From Trifolium pratense (lineage: Eukaryota; Streptophyta; Magnoliopsida; Fabales; Fabaceae), in the NCBI RefSeq assembly GCF_020283565.1, contig NC_060061.1:41577362-41641361 (forward strand): 64,000 nucleotides of DNA. The letters run 5' to 3'. A program made the position numbers and the translations under genes. The notes under the pieces were generated by a model. The model made no database searches. It was given only the letters and a program-made list of their open reading frames with translations, and was not told the DNA's origin. This document shows, piece after piece, positions 11,400-22,511 of the stretch. Positions within the stretch are counted from its first letter, which is position 1. The number at the start of each line of letters is the position of its first letter.

Positions 11400-12660
11400 A
11401 ACTCGACAAGTGTCCATACGGTCCCATCTGCCTAAAGGCCCAAAAAAATCTAGAGAAAGTCCTTGTACGGTTTGTTGTTGTATTTGAGTATTTCACTTTT
11501 CAATTCAATTCATTTAAATTCAAAGTGAAAAATCTACTCTCAAAATATTTAAGAGTAATTCGGTTGGTAATTACAAATAATATTATTGAAGAGATTTAAG
11601 TTCGACTTTTAAATTTTTCACTTCTTCATATTAGGCTACTAACCAAAAAAAAAGTATACTCACCTATTTTGAATTATTTTTATTTTTGAAAAGTCATATT
11701 ATAAAGTATAAACTCTTATTATTTTTATTTAAAAAAATTATATAAAAATTATATTAATTATACAAAAAACATAAATTTTGACAAAATTGCATTCGTGAGA
11801 TAACCTGCGAATTGGATTTGCATTTTAAAATGTGAACCTAGTCGATGGTTAGAATTCTTGATCTTTGTAACAATAAATGATCTTGGACGGTGGCTAGATT
11901 TTAATTGGCCACAACAATCACACGCATCTGAAAATTTTATAAATTGAAAATTTTCTTTTCTTTCATTCACATTCTCCCATCTCTTAATTATTCCATTTAG
12001 TTATTTTTTAATATATTTTTGTTACTTAAGGCGTAAAAGGCTGCATAATCCATGATCGGTTAGTCATAACGATCTTATTATAGTTTTTGATGATGATGAT
12101 TGAAATCGTTATGCTAATCCACAAGGGATATTTTGGGGCCTATTGGGAATTTGGGATAGTTATGATCACTAACTAAGAAGAGTACATCATCTTGTGCTCC
12201 ATATTTCCTAGGCGAGATTATTGAATTTTGCATCCCAAAAGTGGCAATCAGTCCTCCATCATTTTGCACTCCTAAAAGATAGGTCGATGGTGGATATATT
12301 GTTGTTGCTATTGTTTTATTACTTTTTATGTGAAATGTAATATGTTAGTTTGTTTTACGTTGCAATAAACATAGCTCAATGTAATTTTGTTTTATGTTCT
12401 AATGAAATCAATAAAAATATTCCTATTCAAATTAAAGTAGCAATGACTTTCATGCTATTTTTCCTGCTTTTTAATTTCATATCTTATTAATCTGAATAGT
12501 CATGTACATTTTGGACTATAATCATTTTACATAAAAAAAAAAGAAGCAAAAAGTGGTTAATCTAATCTGAGTAGTCATTACAAGTTTAAACTAATTTAAT
12601 CATGTGCTATATCTACCGTTTCTTCCACAAAATTGCCATCTTCAACTTTTGCACTATCAT
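11400..12660. other. Intergenic stretch, no gene seen
   Basis: AT-rich sequence between the dioxygenase promoter and the Mutator-like element. Open frames here are short and lack family motifs. Confidence 0.5.
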
Positions 12661-12674
12661 TACTTGTCTCGAGG

Positions 12675-13789
12675 GGTGGCATTTAGGGTGCACAAAATGT
12701 AAAATCTGTGCACCATGCACAAAGTTTAAAAAGCAAGATGGGAGGTTGGATTTTGCATTTCCATTAAATCTTATCATACATCTCCTACACCTTATCACAT
12801 ACCCTTCTTCTTCCAAACTTTATTTTCTTCTCAGATCTGAATTTTCACTAGTTGGATTCTAAAATTCTGGATTTAAATGTGTAAACTCAGGTCACACTAT
12901 ATTCTCTTGCAATTATATTTCCCGACAATTGGTTCAAGCTCTCCGCTTCGGGTCCAAACAAAGTGGGTCGAATTCTACCTCCGCTGTGTATACCCATGAC
13001 CCACCCACACGGTGTCTGTGCTCGAAAATCACCACCTGGCGTCGGAGCTCGTGCGCCGCAACTAAACCTCCGGCACCGTCGCCGATAACTGCAACGTGGC
13101 GCGGTGTTAACAATGGAGTTGCGGTTGACATGATGAATTTAATTGGCATGAACAATGAAATTAACTTTTTTGTTTTAATCATAATCGTAAAGAGCTGGAA
13201 TGCTTCCAAGAGCTGAGCATAGAATTATAAAATGATTTAAATGAGAAAGATGAAAAAGTAAATCCACAGTTTCATGTTAAATATTTTGAGATTGAAATCT
13301 TAGAATTTGTGCCTTATTTTGGTCCAGCAAGTTTTTAGTAGTAATTTTTGTGTTCTTTCAATGGATTAAAGATGAAAAAGAAAGAAGATGAATGTTCCGT
13401 TCAAATACTTTAATGAAAAAATTCTGACAAAGAAGAGTGTGTAATTGTGTTAGCATGTAGGAAGAGTATGATAAGCTTTAGTAGGCAAAGCTTATCATCG
13501 ATAGTAATTTTTGGGAAGTTTTTAGATTTTTAGATTTTTTTTTGGGAAGTTTTTAGATTTAGATTCAGATTTAGATTTTTCTGGAATTTCTTTCTATGTT
13601 TAGATGGTGATGAACATGAAGAAGAAGAGAGAAGAAGATGAAGAAAAGTGGGTGATGATGGATGTTAGATTTGATACTGACAGACCATGCTAAAAATATG
13701 CTCTTTAGTTGATCTAATGGCCAAAAACAAATTTGTGCATGGTGCACAAATTTATGATATGTATAAATTTGTGCATGCTAAATGCCACC
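12675..13789. mobile_element. Mutator-like element with captured gene fragment (Pack-MULE candidate)
   Basis: The left terminus starts GGTGGCATTTAGGGTGCACA and the right ends with the complement of GGTGGCATTTAGCATGCACA. Similarity continues inward through GTGCACCATGCACAAA on both sides. Flanks are GTCTCGAGG at 12666-12674 and GTCTCAAGG at 13790-13798, a 9-bp duplication with one mismatch, the length made by Mutator-type transposases. There is no transposase. The interior carries a GC-richer flavin monooxygenase fragment. The mismatch suggests an old insertion. Confidence 0.75.
12934..13131 (-). pseudogene. Truncated flavin-containing monooxygenase (FMO GS-OX-like) N-terminus
   Basis: The minus-strand frame encodes about 65 aa starting at an ATG at 13131. 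RHVAVIGDGAGGLVAAHELR is the FAD-binding Rossmann motif of plant FMOs (family form GxGxxG), followed by VVIFEHRHRVGGSWVY and EVEFDPLCLDPKRR, which match the start of S-oxygenating FMO GS-OX proteins. The frame then stops (TGA). The NADPH site and the rest of the roughly 450-aa enzyme are absent here. The fragment lies inside the terminal repeats of the Mutator-like element, so it looks captured rather than a local decayed gene. Base composition is visibly richer in G and C than its surroundings. Confidence 0.8.
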
Positions 13790-13998
13790 GTCTCAAGGTT
13801 TATAACCTTCTTCTTATGTTGTGGTCTTTAACCTTCAACTTTTGCACCATCACCATAAGAGAAGAACTTTGTAGCTATGCACATACTTGCCTTTAACCAA
13901 ACACTTATTTAGATATTGTATTTCTGTTCTTGGATCCCGAATAGACTTTTTCAATTTGTGATGTGCATTATAAATAAGCTTGATAGCTATGTTGCCTA

Positions 13999-14568
13999 GG
14001 CATGAGTACGATACCGGTACCCAGTATAGGTACAAAATACGACATTTTTAGAAAACCTAAGGTATGAGTACGTTTGTATAATTTTTTTTTTAAGATATAA
14101 TTATATAAATAAAATTACAGTGTTAAACCAAATAAGTAAACATAAAAAAAAAAAATCACACTTTAAAAGTAATTCAAATTGTTCGCATGACAACAAAGCA
14201 TCAAAACTAAAAAACAATTTGCTCAAAAAGAGCGGCCTTTAGGTTAAGTTTATCGAAAAAAAGACTAGCAACTTCAAGAATACTGGCTCCATTAAATAGA
14301 TTTCGTTCATCTCCACCAATATCCTACATTTTGGTTGCTCCTTTATTATATATATCTCACTCTTTTTTGACAAAAAAACCGAAAACAATCTTTTTTTTTT
14401 GTGTTTGGCGTAGCCCATGTGTACGCATGGTGTACCCTGTATGAGAAAAAAAATTAAAAATATTGGTACGGATTTCGGTGCGTACCATGGTGTGTACCAG
14501 GTACATACTATAGTACCTGATACGTACCTGGTACCGGTACTCTCCTTCAAATGGAGTACTCATGCTTT
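13999..14568. repeat. Terminal-inverted-repeat element with GTACCGGTAC core ends
   Basis: The left end reads GGCATGAGTACGATACCGGT and the right end carries the near-complement ACCGGTACTCTCC...GTACTCATGC. Flanks share AGCTTGATAG (about 13978 and 14571), offset from the termini, so the target duplication is unresolved. Non-coding, about 570 bp. Confidence 0.6.
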
Positions 14569-14728
14569 ATAGCTTGATAGTAGTTGGAGTCACATTACGT
14601 CTCTTCTTCAGAAGAACTCAAGTGATTAATAAACTTTTCTTAAAACAAATCATTCGGAAGAACTCAAATTCGATTACTGATGCAAACAATTTTTTATCAG
14701 ACTTTCCTAAATTCGCGGCCGAACTCTA

Positions 14729-14801
14729 TATTTCTGGGATCTTTTCCTAAGAATCAATGGGTTAATAAAAAAAAATCAAAACGTGGGAAGAAAATATATA
14801 C
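14729..14801. repeat. Direct repeat copy 1 (about 73 bp)
   Basis: Starts TATTTCTGGGATCTTTTCCT and ends AAAATATATAC. A second copy at 15379-15452 differs by one extra A in a homopolymer. The pair flanks the GTGTC-rich block. Confidence 0.9.
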
Positions 14802-14805
14802 TACT

Positions 14806-15362
14806 TATGAAGCACGGACTCCGACACGGACACCGCGACACGATACAGACACGGACACCACGACACCGCTAATGTAAAAAATATAGGACACCGCTACATA
14901 TTTATAAAACATATAAATTGAGAATCAAAATATATACATGTAAATCTAATTTGAGCAAGTTATTTTTTTTAAAAAGTTTTAAAACAAGATATGATAGTAT
15001 TTTACCTTTATTTATCCATCTACGATCGAAAAAACTAAAAATATCGTAATCAAAATGTAGTGTCTTCAATCCCTCATTGATCAATATTGTTGTTTCTACA
15101 CATCTTTAACTCTTGTAGATATGTGTGATAGGTGCATAAGGAGAGTATAAGCAAAGAAAAATAATTATTTTTGGGACACTTGTCAGACACGTGTCATACG
15201 AGTGTCTTACAGGTGTCGGACACCGATCAAAGGAGTGTCAAACTAAATGAAAAATTGAATTTTTTCCGACACCGATATAAGCTATCCGACACGTGTCGAA
15301 CGAGTGTCATAAGAGTGTCGGACACCGACACGTGTCGGACACCGCGACACACCTAATCATAG
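14806..15362. repeat. Family A GTGTC-rich element, long variant
   Basis: Begins TATGAAGCACGGACTCCGAC and ends in a run of GTGTCGGACACCGACACGTG words before AATCATAG. It is about three times longer than the copy at 605-776 and has an AT-rich unrelated centre. Non-coding. Confidence 0.6.
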
Positions 15363-15378
15363 AGATGTCGGTGTTTCC

Positions 15379-15452
15379 TATTTCTGGGATCTTTTCCTAA
15401 GAATCAATGGGTTAATAAAAAAAAAATCAAAACGTGGGAAGAAAATATATAC
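15379..15452. repeat. Direct repeat copy 2 (about 74 bp)
   Basis: Second copy of 14729-14801, in the same orientation and almost identical. Confidence 0.9.
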
Positions 15453-15496
15453 AACAGCTGCATATTTTCCATTTGTGGAGTAAAATCTTAAAGGGT

Positions 15497-15668
15497 CTTG
15501 TTAACATGTGCATATAAGGCACATGATAAGGTATCTTAATATAGAAATTTAATATTTAATGATATAAGACATTTAATGTTTGGAAAATTAAAATGCACAA
15601 ATTTTAAAACATAATTTCTATTTTGATTACCTTAACATGTGTCATATATGCATATATTAACATTCTCG
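15497..15668. repeat. Family D MITE (TTAACATGTG ends)
   Basis: Left end TGTTAACATGTGCATATAAG; right end complementary (ACCTTAACATGTGTCATATA, then TTAACATTC). Related copies lie at 36416-36588, 47486-47640 and, more weakly, 62518-62690. Confidence 0.6.
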
Positions 15669-16740
15669 ATTCTTAAAAGCACTTTATTCATACTCCTCAT
15701 TTGCAAATAATACAGTACATAGAGTCATACTAGTCACAAGATTTCAAGAATCAAGACCTCTGTCTGCCACACCTCGTTCTCCATAATTACAAGCAATCAC
15801 CTAAATGGAAAATATGAAACAGAATAACCATTAACCAATGGATTAATGACACATGTTATATACTTTGAGAGTTACTTATTATTATTTTGTATATTTTTAA
15901 AAATTAAAAGATGAGGGAGTAATCTTAAAAGGCCATGTTGAAGTAGAGTAAGGGATCAAAGTTTAAACTTAGATTATGATGTCCGACATTAATAATTTTA
16001 ATATTTCTAGTAGCTGAACTAAAATTTGTGGACCGTTGAAGGTTCGTTCTAATTACTAATACTATTAACAAGGATGCCTAGAAAAAAAAATTGTGCTAAA
16101 TATACGCTACTTAAAAGTATGGGTAAATCCTTTTTTAAAAAAAGTATGTAAATAAAACTTAATTATTGTTGTTTTTTTTTACTTATTTATATATATAAGT
16201 CAGGATCAAATGATACCAATATGTTAAACTTAAAAAATACATATATTGACCGTTGGATTGAATTAGATTATAACATATATCATGTTTATAAAATATGACA
16301 TAACGAACTAAAAAATAATCAATGTTTGTAACAAAAAAATCATTGTTTTAATGATAAAATGCAATAGTCAAATTTTTTTAATCAACAAAAAAGCAATAGT
16401 CAAATTGTTTTATTTATGTTCCATATACTTACTATTTATGGGATTTGGTCTTCTTCTTCTTGACTTATGAGCTTAATCCACACGATCAAAGTTTTATTTC
16501 ACTTTTCAAAAGTACATATTTTTTGTTTTGGTTAATGGAGCATCACACATAAAATCAATCAAAAGAATTAAAAGATGAAACAATGATGCTAAATTCGTGC
16601 ATGTTTCATAAATCATAAGGCAATTAATTTGATTTTTTAATAATTATAATGGAATGTGCAAATAACACTTACAATTAATTTGGATTGGGCTTGAGATCTG
16701 GCCCAAGACTAGAGTCTGGACGCTTCTCATAAATTCCCCA
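15669..16740. other. Intergenic stretch, no gene seen
   Basis: AT-rich sequence upstream of the PHF5A 5' region. No supported open frame or RNA gene. Confidence 0.5.
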
Positions 16741-16991
16741 TGATGTTTTCTCTCCCCACCCCGTGATTCTTTTATATCCCCAATATTCCGATTTTGTCCT
16801 TGCAAAAAATTTCGGTTCGCAGAAATCGAATTTTTTCTAGTGCAAATTCAGAGTAAATTTCGGTTTTTAGAAACCGAAATTTATTTTCAAGGCAAAAAAA
16901 ACTTCGGTTTCTACGAACCGAAGTTTTTTCAAGGGCAAAATTGGAAACTCAGGGATAAAAGATTCACGGGGATTGGGAGAGAAAACATCAT
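16741..16991. repeat. Family B MITE next to the PHF5A 5' UTR exon
   Basis: Ends are TGATGTTTTCTCTCCCCACC and its near-complement GGATTGGGAGAGAAAACATCA. The centre has three TTCGGTT/AACCGAA palindromes. It ends only a few bases before the presumed 5' UTR exon of PHF5A. Confidence 0.7.
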
Positions 16992-17127
16992 TCCCCATTC
17001 ATTGTTCAAATTTCTCACTTTTTGTGTTTTCTTTTCTATTCTTCTTCATCTTTCATCGCTTCCGCACAGTACAAGGTTCTTAGTTCATACAAAGCGACGT
17101 CGTTTAACACTTCTCTACTCACAACAG
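16992..17127 (+). other. PHF5A: Probable 5' UTR exon of PHF5A
   Basis: A CT-rich leader-like stretch ends ACAACAG followed by GTACTTTAAC, a plausible donor. The next good acceptor in a sensible position is CTAGCAG at 20233-20239, just 12 bases before the PHF5A ATG. The implied intron is 17128-20239. Inferred from composition and splice signals only; the start is approximate. Confidence 0.5.
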
Positions 17128-17357
17128 GTACTTTAACTTTCTTCATCTGATTAATGCTATAAATTGAAATTTTTCTTACGATTTGTTTCCAATCACCGGT
17201 TATATTGTCAATTTTTAGGTTTTCGTTTTTGTTTCTGGTATTTATTTCAAAGTTTTTAAGAAGAAAACATTGAAACCAATTAATGATGAAATTTATAGAA
17301 GAGGAATTTGATTATATTGGAAATAGATTAAGAAAAAGTTAAACAAGTTTTAGGGTC

Positions 17358-17532
17358 GTTTGGCCCAGCTTTTTTTCAGAGCTTATGCAATATAAATTAG
17401 GTTTTATGCTATTTTATAAGTTCACACTAGTGAAAATTGTAATTTTATAAGCTATTTTATCATAAACTACCTTGACAAACTTATAATAATATATAAAAAT
17501 TGCATAAGCTCTAAAAAAAAGCTGGGCCAAAC
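17358..17532. repeat. MITE 1 of three packed in the PHF5A leader intron
   Basis: Left GTTTGGCCCAGCTTTTTTTC, right complement GCTGGGCCAAAC. The inverted repeats are about 35 bp, including AGAGCTTATGCAAT / ATTGCATAAGCTCT. Confidence 0.75.
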
Positions 17533-17536
17533 ACTT

Positions 17537-17829
17537 TGTTTGGATTGGTGGTATGAGATGGAATGGAGTGGTATGTGGTGGTATGAAGTGAAGTTCCATT
17601 GTTTGGATTCTTTAAAAATGAATGGAATGGAGTGGTATGTGATGGTATGGATTCCATCCCATTCCATCATTTTCTCTTATTTTTCTTCCCCTCCAATTTG
17701 GGGTGTATGGGATGGAATACAAAATGTCCAAACAATGGAATACATTTTATGCTCCATTCCATCCCGCTCCGCTCCATTCCATCTTATTCCATTCCGCTCC
17801 ATTCCGTTATGTACCATCAATCCAAACAT
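17537..17829. repeat. MITE 2 of three (ATGGAATGGA-rich)
   Basis: Left TGTTTGGATTGGTGGTATGA; right complementary GTACCATCAATCCAAACA. The arms are rich in GGAATGGA / TCCATTCC and could form a long imperfect hairpin. Confidence 0.7.
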
Positions 17830-17837
17830 AGCCTTAG

Positions 17838-18102
17838 GCTCTGTTTGGATAAATAGCTTATTTGCAGCTTATAGCATGACATGATATTGATAAGTGCTTA
17901 TGTATAAGTTATTTCTATAGCAACGGATTACAATAAAGTTTAATTGTTTTTGTATAAGATATAAGTTGTTTTTATAATCTATTTTGGAGAACTTATGCAA
18001 ATAAGTTGAAAACACCTTATAGATCTGTTTACATAAGTTCTCCCAAACAGTTTTACACAATTTATGTTAGCAGATAAGTTTAAATGAGTCTATCCATACA
18101 GG
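17838..18102. repeat. MITE 3 of three, family C (GGCTCTGTTTGGATAAA)
   Basis: Opens GGCTCTGTTTGGATAAATAG and closes AGTCTATCCATACAGG. Related sequence lies at about 27180-27400 in the NDA gene and as a fragment at about 31010-31070 in the lectin gene. I recognise this as a common legume repeat. Confidence 0.7.
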
Positions 18103-19054
18103 TCTTTCATACAACCCTTTAGAATAACATGGAAATCACATCACTGCCGTAAGCTCGTAGCAGAAGGTAGTATTAGACCGAGTAGAAAAGTAGGAGTGAT
18201 TACTGTTAGGCTTGAATTTATAGTTAATCAATAACAGTAACGATTGCTTTGAAGAAATAATTAGTTGAGATTCAGTGTCATAGGGAGTTCCTTTTGCCTG
18301 GTTGTTAGCAGAGAAATTTTCACATAGGTCATTCTCAAGGCATCAATCAAAAAGTAGAATAATGATGCTTATTAAGTTCTGATTAGGATGCTTATTTTTG
18401 TGGCTTCTACAATTGATAAACACACATAGAATCACACTCAAACAGTCAGACAAGCTTTACTAAATCCGAGAACTTTAGAATACCATGATCATTTTAGTAG
18501 GTTAAAGGAAATTAACAATGACAGTTAAATACTTCATGAGTATCTTCAGAATGCTAAATTATTATACGTGAAGAATTAATAATTGGAAGCAAAACTTAAG
18601 CTAATGTTTTTTAAGGAAAAATGTTAGGAAGACTTTAATTAACTAAATATACTATGATTACTGAACTTCACCTCTTAGAATAGATAGCTAAACTTTTTCA
18701 CCGTTGGAAGTTTAACTTTTAAGAATTAAGATTACTTTGCAAAATGGAAGGATGAAGTATAACTGTATAGGAATACTCTTGTTCAAAAAAACTGTATAGG
18801 AATACTTGTCAAAGTTTAATCTTTTAGTTCCTTGGCTGTAAGCAAGTTGCTAATATATTGGAATGTTGATTCTACAAACTTATGTCTTTATATTTGCCTA
18901 CCTTTCATTTGTTTACCCATCCTATCTAATTTGAGAACAACTAGAGCAGGAAAAATAATACTCCATATTCAAGATACTGGACCATTTTGCATGTTGTTTC
19001 ATAGCTGCATAAAGCATTGGGCCTGCCCACAGAATGTGTCTAATATATGAGTGT

Positions 19055-19173
19055 TTCTTTTGGCGCCCCCGAAGTTTCTTGCATGCTGTAAACACTGTCC
19101 GCTAGTTAAGTAGCGGACGGGTAAAAATGGAAAAGAGCAGGGCGCACGAGAAACACAGGGGGCGCCAAAAGAA
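19055..19173. repeat. Compact MITE with TTCTTTTGGCGCCCCC ends
   Basis: 16-bp perfect terminal inverted repeats, TTCTTTTGGCGCCCCC and GGGGGCGCCAAAAGAA. The centre holds a second palindrome GTCCGCTA/TAGCGGAC. 119 bp, non-coding, in the presumed PHF5A leader intron. Confidence 0.75.
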
Positions 19174-20251
19174 CCTCTTTTAATTGTGAGTCTGATTTTT
19201 TAATACAAGTCCACGCTCTGGCCTTGGCCTGCTGGACTTTTTAGCCCTGTGGGCTTTGGATTTTGTGGGCGTTTTTGGGAGAGTACACACTGGATGAATA
19301 AGGTGTAGGTTCAACTTTACCATTATTCTAGATTATCATCAATTTTTACAGTGCGAGGTTTTGACTTCAATTTCATGCTTGCTGTAATGGACTTGTTTTA
19401 TCTTTAGAGAAAATTTTTTAAAGAAAAAAAGAAGTATTTGAAGGCAGAGCATGTTAGAGGTTTTAGGGTTTATGGTTGTAGTCAGTTGTATCAGAATATC
19501 TAAAGTTCCACCATCGTGCATGAAACTGAAATTTTATACAAGCTTTACTTGATCTATGCCCCCAGGGTGAGGTATATGGTGTAGGACTGTACTGTAGGTT
19601 ATAATAGTTTGAACTATGTTATTGTTATGACTCTATGAGGCAAAGCTTCCCAACATGTTATTAGGCTCTTGAAGGTTTATTAACTTGCTCGGACTGACAT
19701 TCCTTTCTCTACCATGAGTTTGTGATATTCATCTTAGGAGAAGTGATAAAATAGAATTTGTAGCCTGTAGGGTGGTAAAGCTGTCATTTTTTGTTGGAAC
19801 TTGGTAGAGAAAGAATATCATTGAATACTTTTAGTTGCAGTGCCCTTTATATTTAGTGTCCCATCAACTGGGAAATTGAAAGTTGTGCTGTTTATTTTTT
19901 TATTTTTTTTATAATGTTTTTGAGGTAGTTGGTTATCTGTTATGACTTATGATTATTTGCTATTACCAGAATCCATGTTCTTCTAATGGGAAGATCATGA
20001 TCATTTCATAGCTAATGTGATGAAGAGAGTATCGGATCAGCTGATTAAAATAGATTCCACTTGCATATGCATTTTGCATACCTACTAGGGAAGATTATTA
20101 CTAATATTACAATCTATCGACTATTACAAAATTTTGTTTCAATTTTGCTATAATTATAGTGTATTAGTGAGTATATTCTGTTTGACTTTCAATTGTATAC
20201 AACACTAAAGATTTTGTATACATATTCAGCATCTAGCAGGTTGTTGAAAAT

Positions 20252-20584
20252 ATGGCCAAGCATCATCCTGATTTGATCATGTGCCGTAAGCAGCCAGGAA
20301 TTGCTATTGGACGACTGTGCGAGAAATGTGACGGCAAGTGTGTGATATGCGACTCTTACGTGCGTCCATGTACACTTGTTAGGGTCTGCGATGAATGCAA
20401 CTATGGATCGTTTCAGGGTCGATGTGTCATATGTGGAGGAGTAGGAATTTCCGATGCTTACTACTGCAAGGAATGCACACAACAGGAGAAAGATAGGGAT
20501 GGTTGCCCCAAAATTGTTAATTTAGGGAGTGCTAAAACTGATTTATTCTATGAACGCAAGAAGTATGGTTTTAAGAAAAGATGA
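20252..20584 (+). CDS. PHF5A: PHD finger-like protein 5A (PHF5A / SF3b14b / Rds3), U2 snRNP subunit
   Basis: A 110-aa protein, the standard family length, encoded in one exon. PHF5A is a core subunit of SF3b in the U2 snRNP, packing against SF3B1 where the intron branch-point adenosine is held. The protein starts [20 protein letters not shown] and has 13 cysteines (11, 23, 26, 30, 33, 40, 46, 49, 58, 61, 72, 75, 85), mostly as CxxC pairs that bind the three zinc ions of its knot-like fold. Tyr36 corresponds to the residue that contacts pladienolide-type splicing inhibitors in human PHF5A. The C-terminus is basic ([10 protein letters not shown]). The frame is intact and very conserved, so it is almost certainly functional. 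A CTAGCAG acceptor 12 bases upstream suggests a leader intron of 3.1 kb filled with MITEs. Confidence 0.97.
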   Translation: MAKHHPDLIMCRKQPGIAIGRLCEKCDGKCVICDSYVRPCTLVRVCDECNYGSFQGRCVICGGVGISDAYYCKECTQQEKDRDGCPKIVNLGSAKTDLFYERKKYGFKKR

Positions 20585-20998
20585 AGAGGATGAATACAAC
20601 ATTTGTATTTCTATTAAACATTTACTCATTGTATGCCATGATCTGATATCTGCATTATAGGATGATGTTTATTCAACCTTGTGCATGTAAACTTTTATAT
20701 CTGGCACAATCGTCGTGTGTTTAGTTACTATTATTATCATTAACCCTCATTTCCCTATACTGGGTGTTTTCAGGTCAACATGCAAATTACAGAATATTTA
20801 ATTGATAAGTAGATTAAATTATCCGTTTAAATTCTAAATAATAATGTTTTGGTCTCAACAATGAAATGTAATGAATAGGGTTAAATCATTTTGGCTTAAA
20901 TGCAGTTTTGTCCTCCCCTGTTTTGATTAAATTGGAATTTTATCCCCCTATTTTAAAATGCGGACTTTTACCCCCCGTTTTATAATTTTTTTGATTTT

Positions 20999-21368
20999 GC
21001 CCCCCTAATATTCTGCTTTCGAGTCACAACTTCAAAGCTTCGTACACAACTCAATTTGGATCAATAATTCATCAAACGGATATCAAAATGACTGTAATCG
21101 AGTTATCTTTCCATAGAATCAAACCTCACTAAATTTGGAGTTACAAATAGAGATTAATTACCGTTTTAGTGAAGGTATGTCCCCCAAAATTCTGCAAAAA
21201 TTTGTTTTCGAGTCACAACTTCAAAGCTTCGCACACAACTCAATTTGGATCAATAATTCACCAAACAGATACCGAAATGACCATAATCGAGTTAGCTTTC
21301 CACAGAATTAAACCCCACTAAATCTGGAGTTACAAAGAGAGATTAATTACAGTTTTAGTGAAGGTCTG
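20999..21368. repeat. Two-copy tandem repeat, period about 189 bp
   Basis: GAGTCACAACTTCAAAGCTT begins at 21021 and recurs at 21210; the units stay closely similar through TTTTAGTGAAGGT. Preceded by TTTTGTCCTCCCC-type words often found in legume repeats. Non-coding, downstream of PHF5A. Confidence 0.85.
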
Positions 21369-21369
21369 T

Positions 21370-22380
21370 CCAATTACTAATAATATTTAAAAAACAAAAC
21401 ATGTATATTTGTTGTATTTTTTTTTGAAAATTGTGTTGAAATAACATTTTCCTAAATGGTGGTAGAATATGCAGGTGATATACAGAAGAAAAAAAAACAA
21501 AAAAAAAAGTAAAAGCTGCATGTGTGAACGCGCCATCCACAATGACACTGTCCATTGTTGGACTCGCCATCTAGAATGTAGCAACCTGATAAATTTTAAT
21601 TTTTTAAATAGATTTCACTATTAAGATAATAAGAGTCTAAGTCTATTTTAAAATTTAATTATAATAATTATTTTATTTATTTTTAATACACACATACACG
21701 CGAGTGCACACAGGCACACACGCGAGTGCACGCACATACACACATAGTAAGTTAAAAAAAATTGTTGCCCCTAAACTTTTGGTGCATGTGGAATCGCTTC
21801 TCTCGAACACCCTCCAAAACTCTTTCGAAAATGACTAATTTAAGTCGGAGAATTTATGGGACACACAAGGTGGATCCAAATTTTCTCTATACGCATCTAG
21901 AAATGGAACTCTAACCATATGTTTAAGGTGATCAAAACTCTTATTATTTGGACCTATTTATTGTTGGTGGGACCAAAAATTTATTTAACTCATTAATAAA
22001 AGAAAAGCCACTTGGAACATGCAACGAGATTTTTTTTTAAAAAAAGAGAATAAAATTAAAAATAGAAAATAGTTGAATATTATATTAAAATGGTAAAAAT
22101 TATTATTTTTAAAAATGGTAAAAATTATTATTTGGTATAAAATGGTTCAATAATAATAAAATGGTAAAAACTATTATTTGGTATTAAAATGGTTGAATAT
22201 TTCAAAATGCAATAAAAAACAGTATCATTCATTTTTTATTTTTTTTCCCAAAACAAAGTTTATGAAAGGTGTTGAATATGTTACGTTTTATTTATTTATT
22301 TGGTATGGTTCAATAGGTTTTCTTTTTGTTACAAGAGAATGAACGTTAGGTGTGGGCTATATATGTCATAAATATATATT
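21370..22380. other. Intergenic stretch and probable PSY promoter
   Basis: No gene seen. Holds a CA/TG-rich block (about 21680-21745), a short tandem array of AAATGGTAAAAATTATTATT units (about 22085-22200) and TATA-like TATATATG at about 22359, roughly 150 bp before the PSY start codon. Confidence 0.5.
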
Positions 22381-22511
22381 TAAATGTTATTCTTTGTTTT
22401 TACTCAATTTAATATTAAACTTAAGTGAGCAATGCATTAATTTTTTTTTTATATATAATAATAGTTCTTACAACAACGACTCAAAAAAATAAATTAACAC
22501 AACAACTCTAC

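Noticed and set aside
15171..15356. Open frame with DTCRTSV repeats
   Set aside because: The repeats are translations of GTGTCGGACAC words in the family A element.
20189..20482. Minus-strand frame of 97 codons
   Set aside because: Antisense shadow of PHF5A, which is clearly the real product.
21680..21745. Possible CRISPR-like direct repeats
   Set aside because: CACACGCGAGTGCAC words are an imperfect CA-rich simple repeat in a plant genome; spacers are absent.
22425..22511. Upstream extension of the PSY first exon
   Set aside because: The frame is open, but its apparent start is GTG and there is no ATG before 22512.
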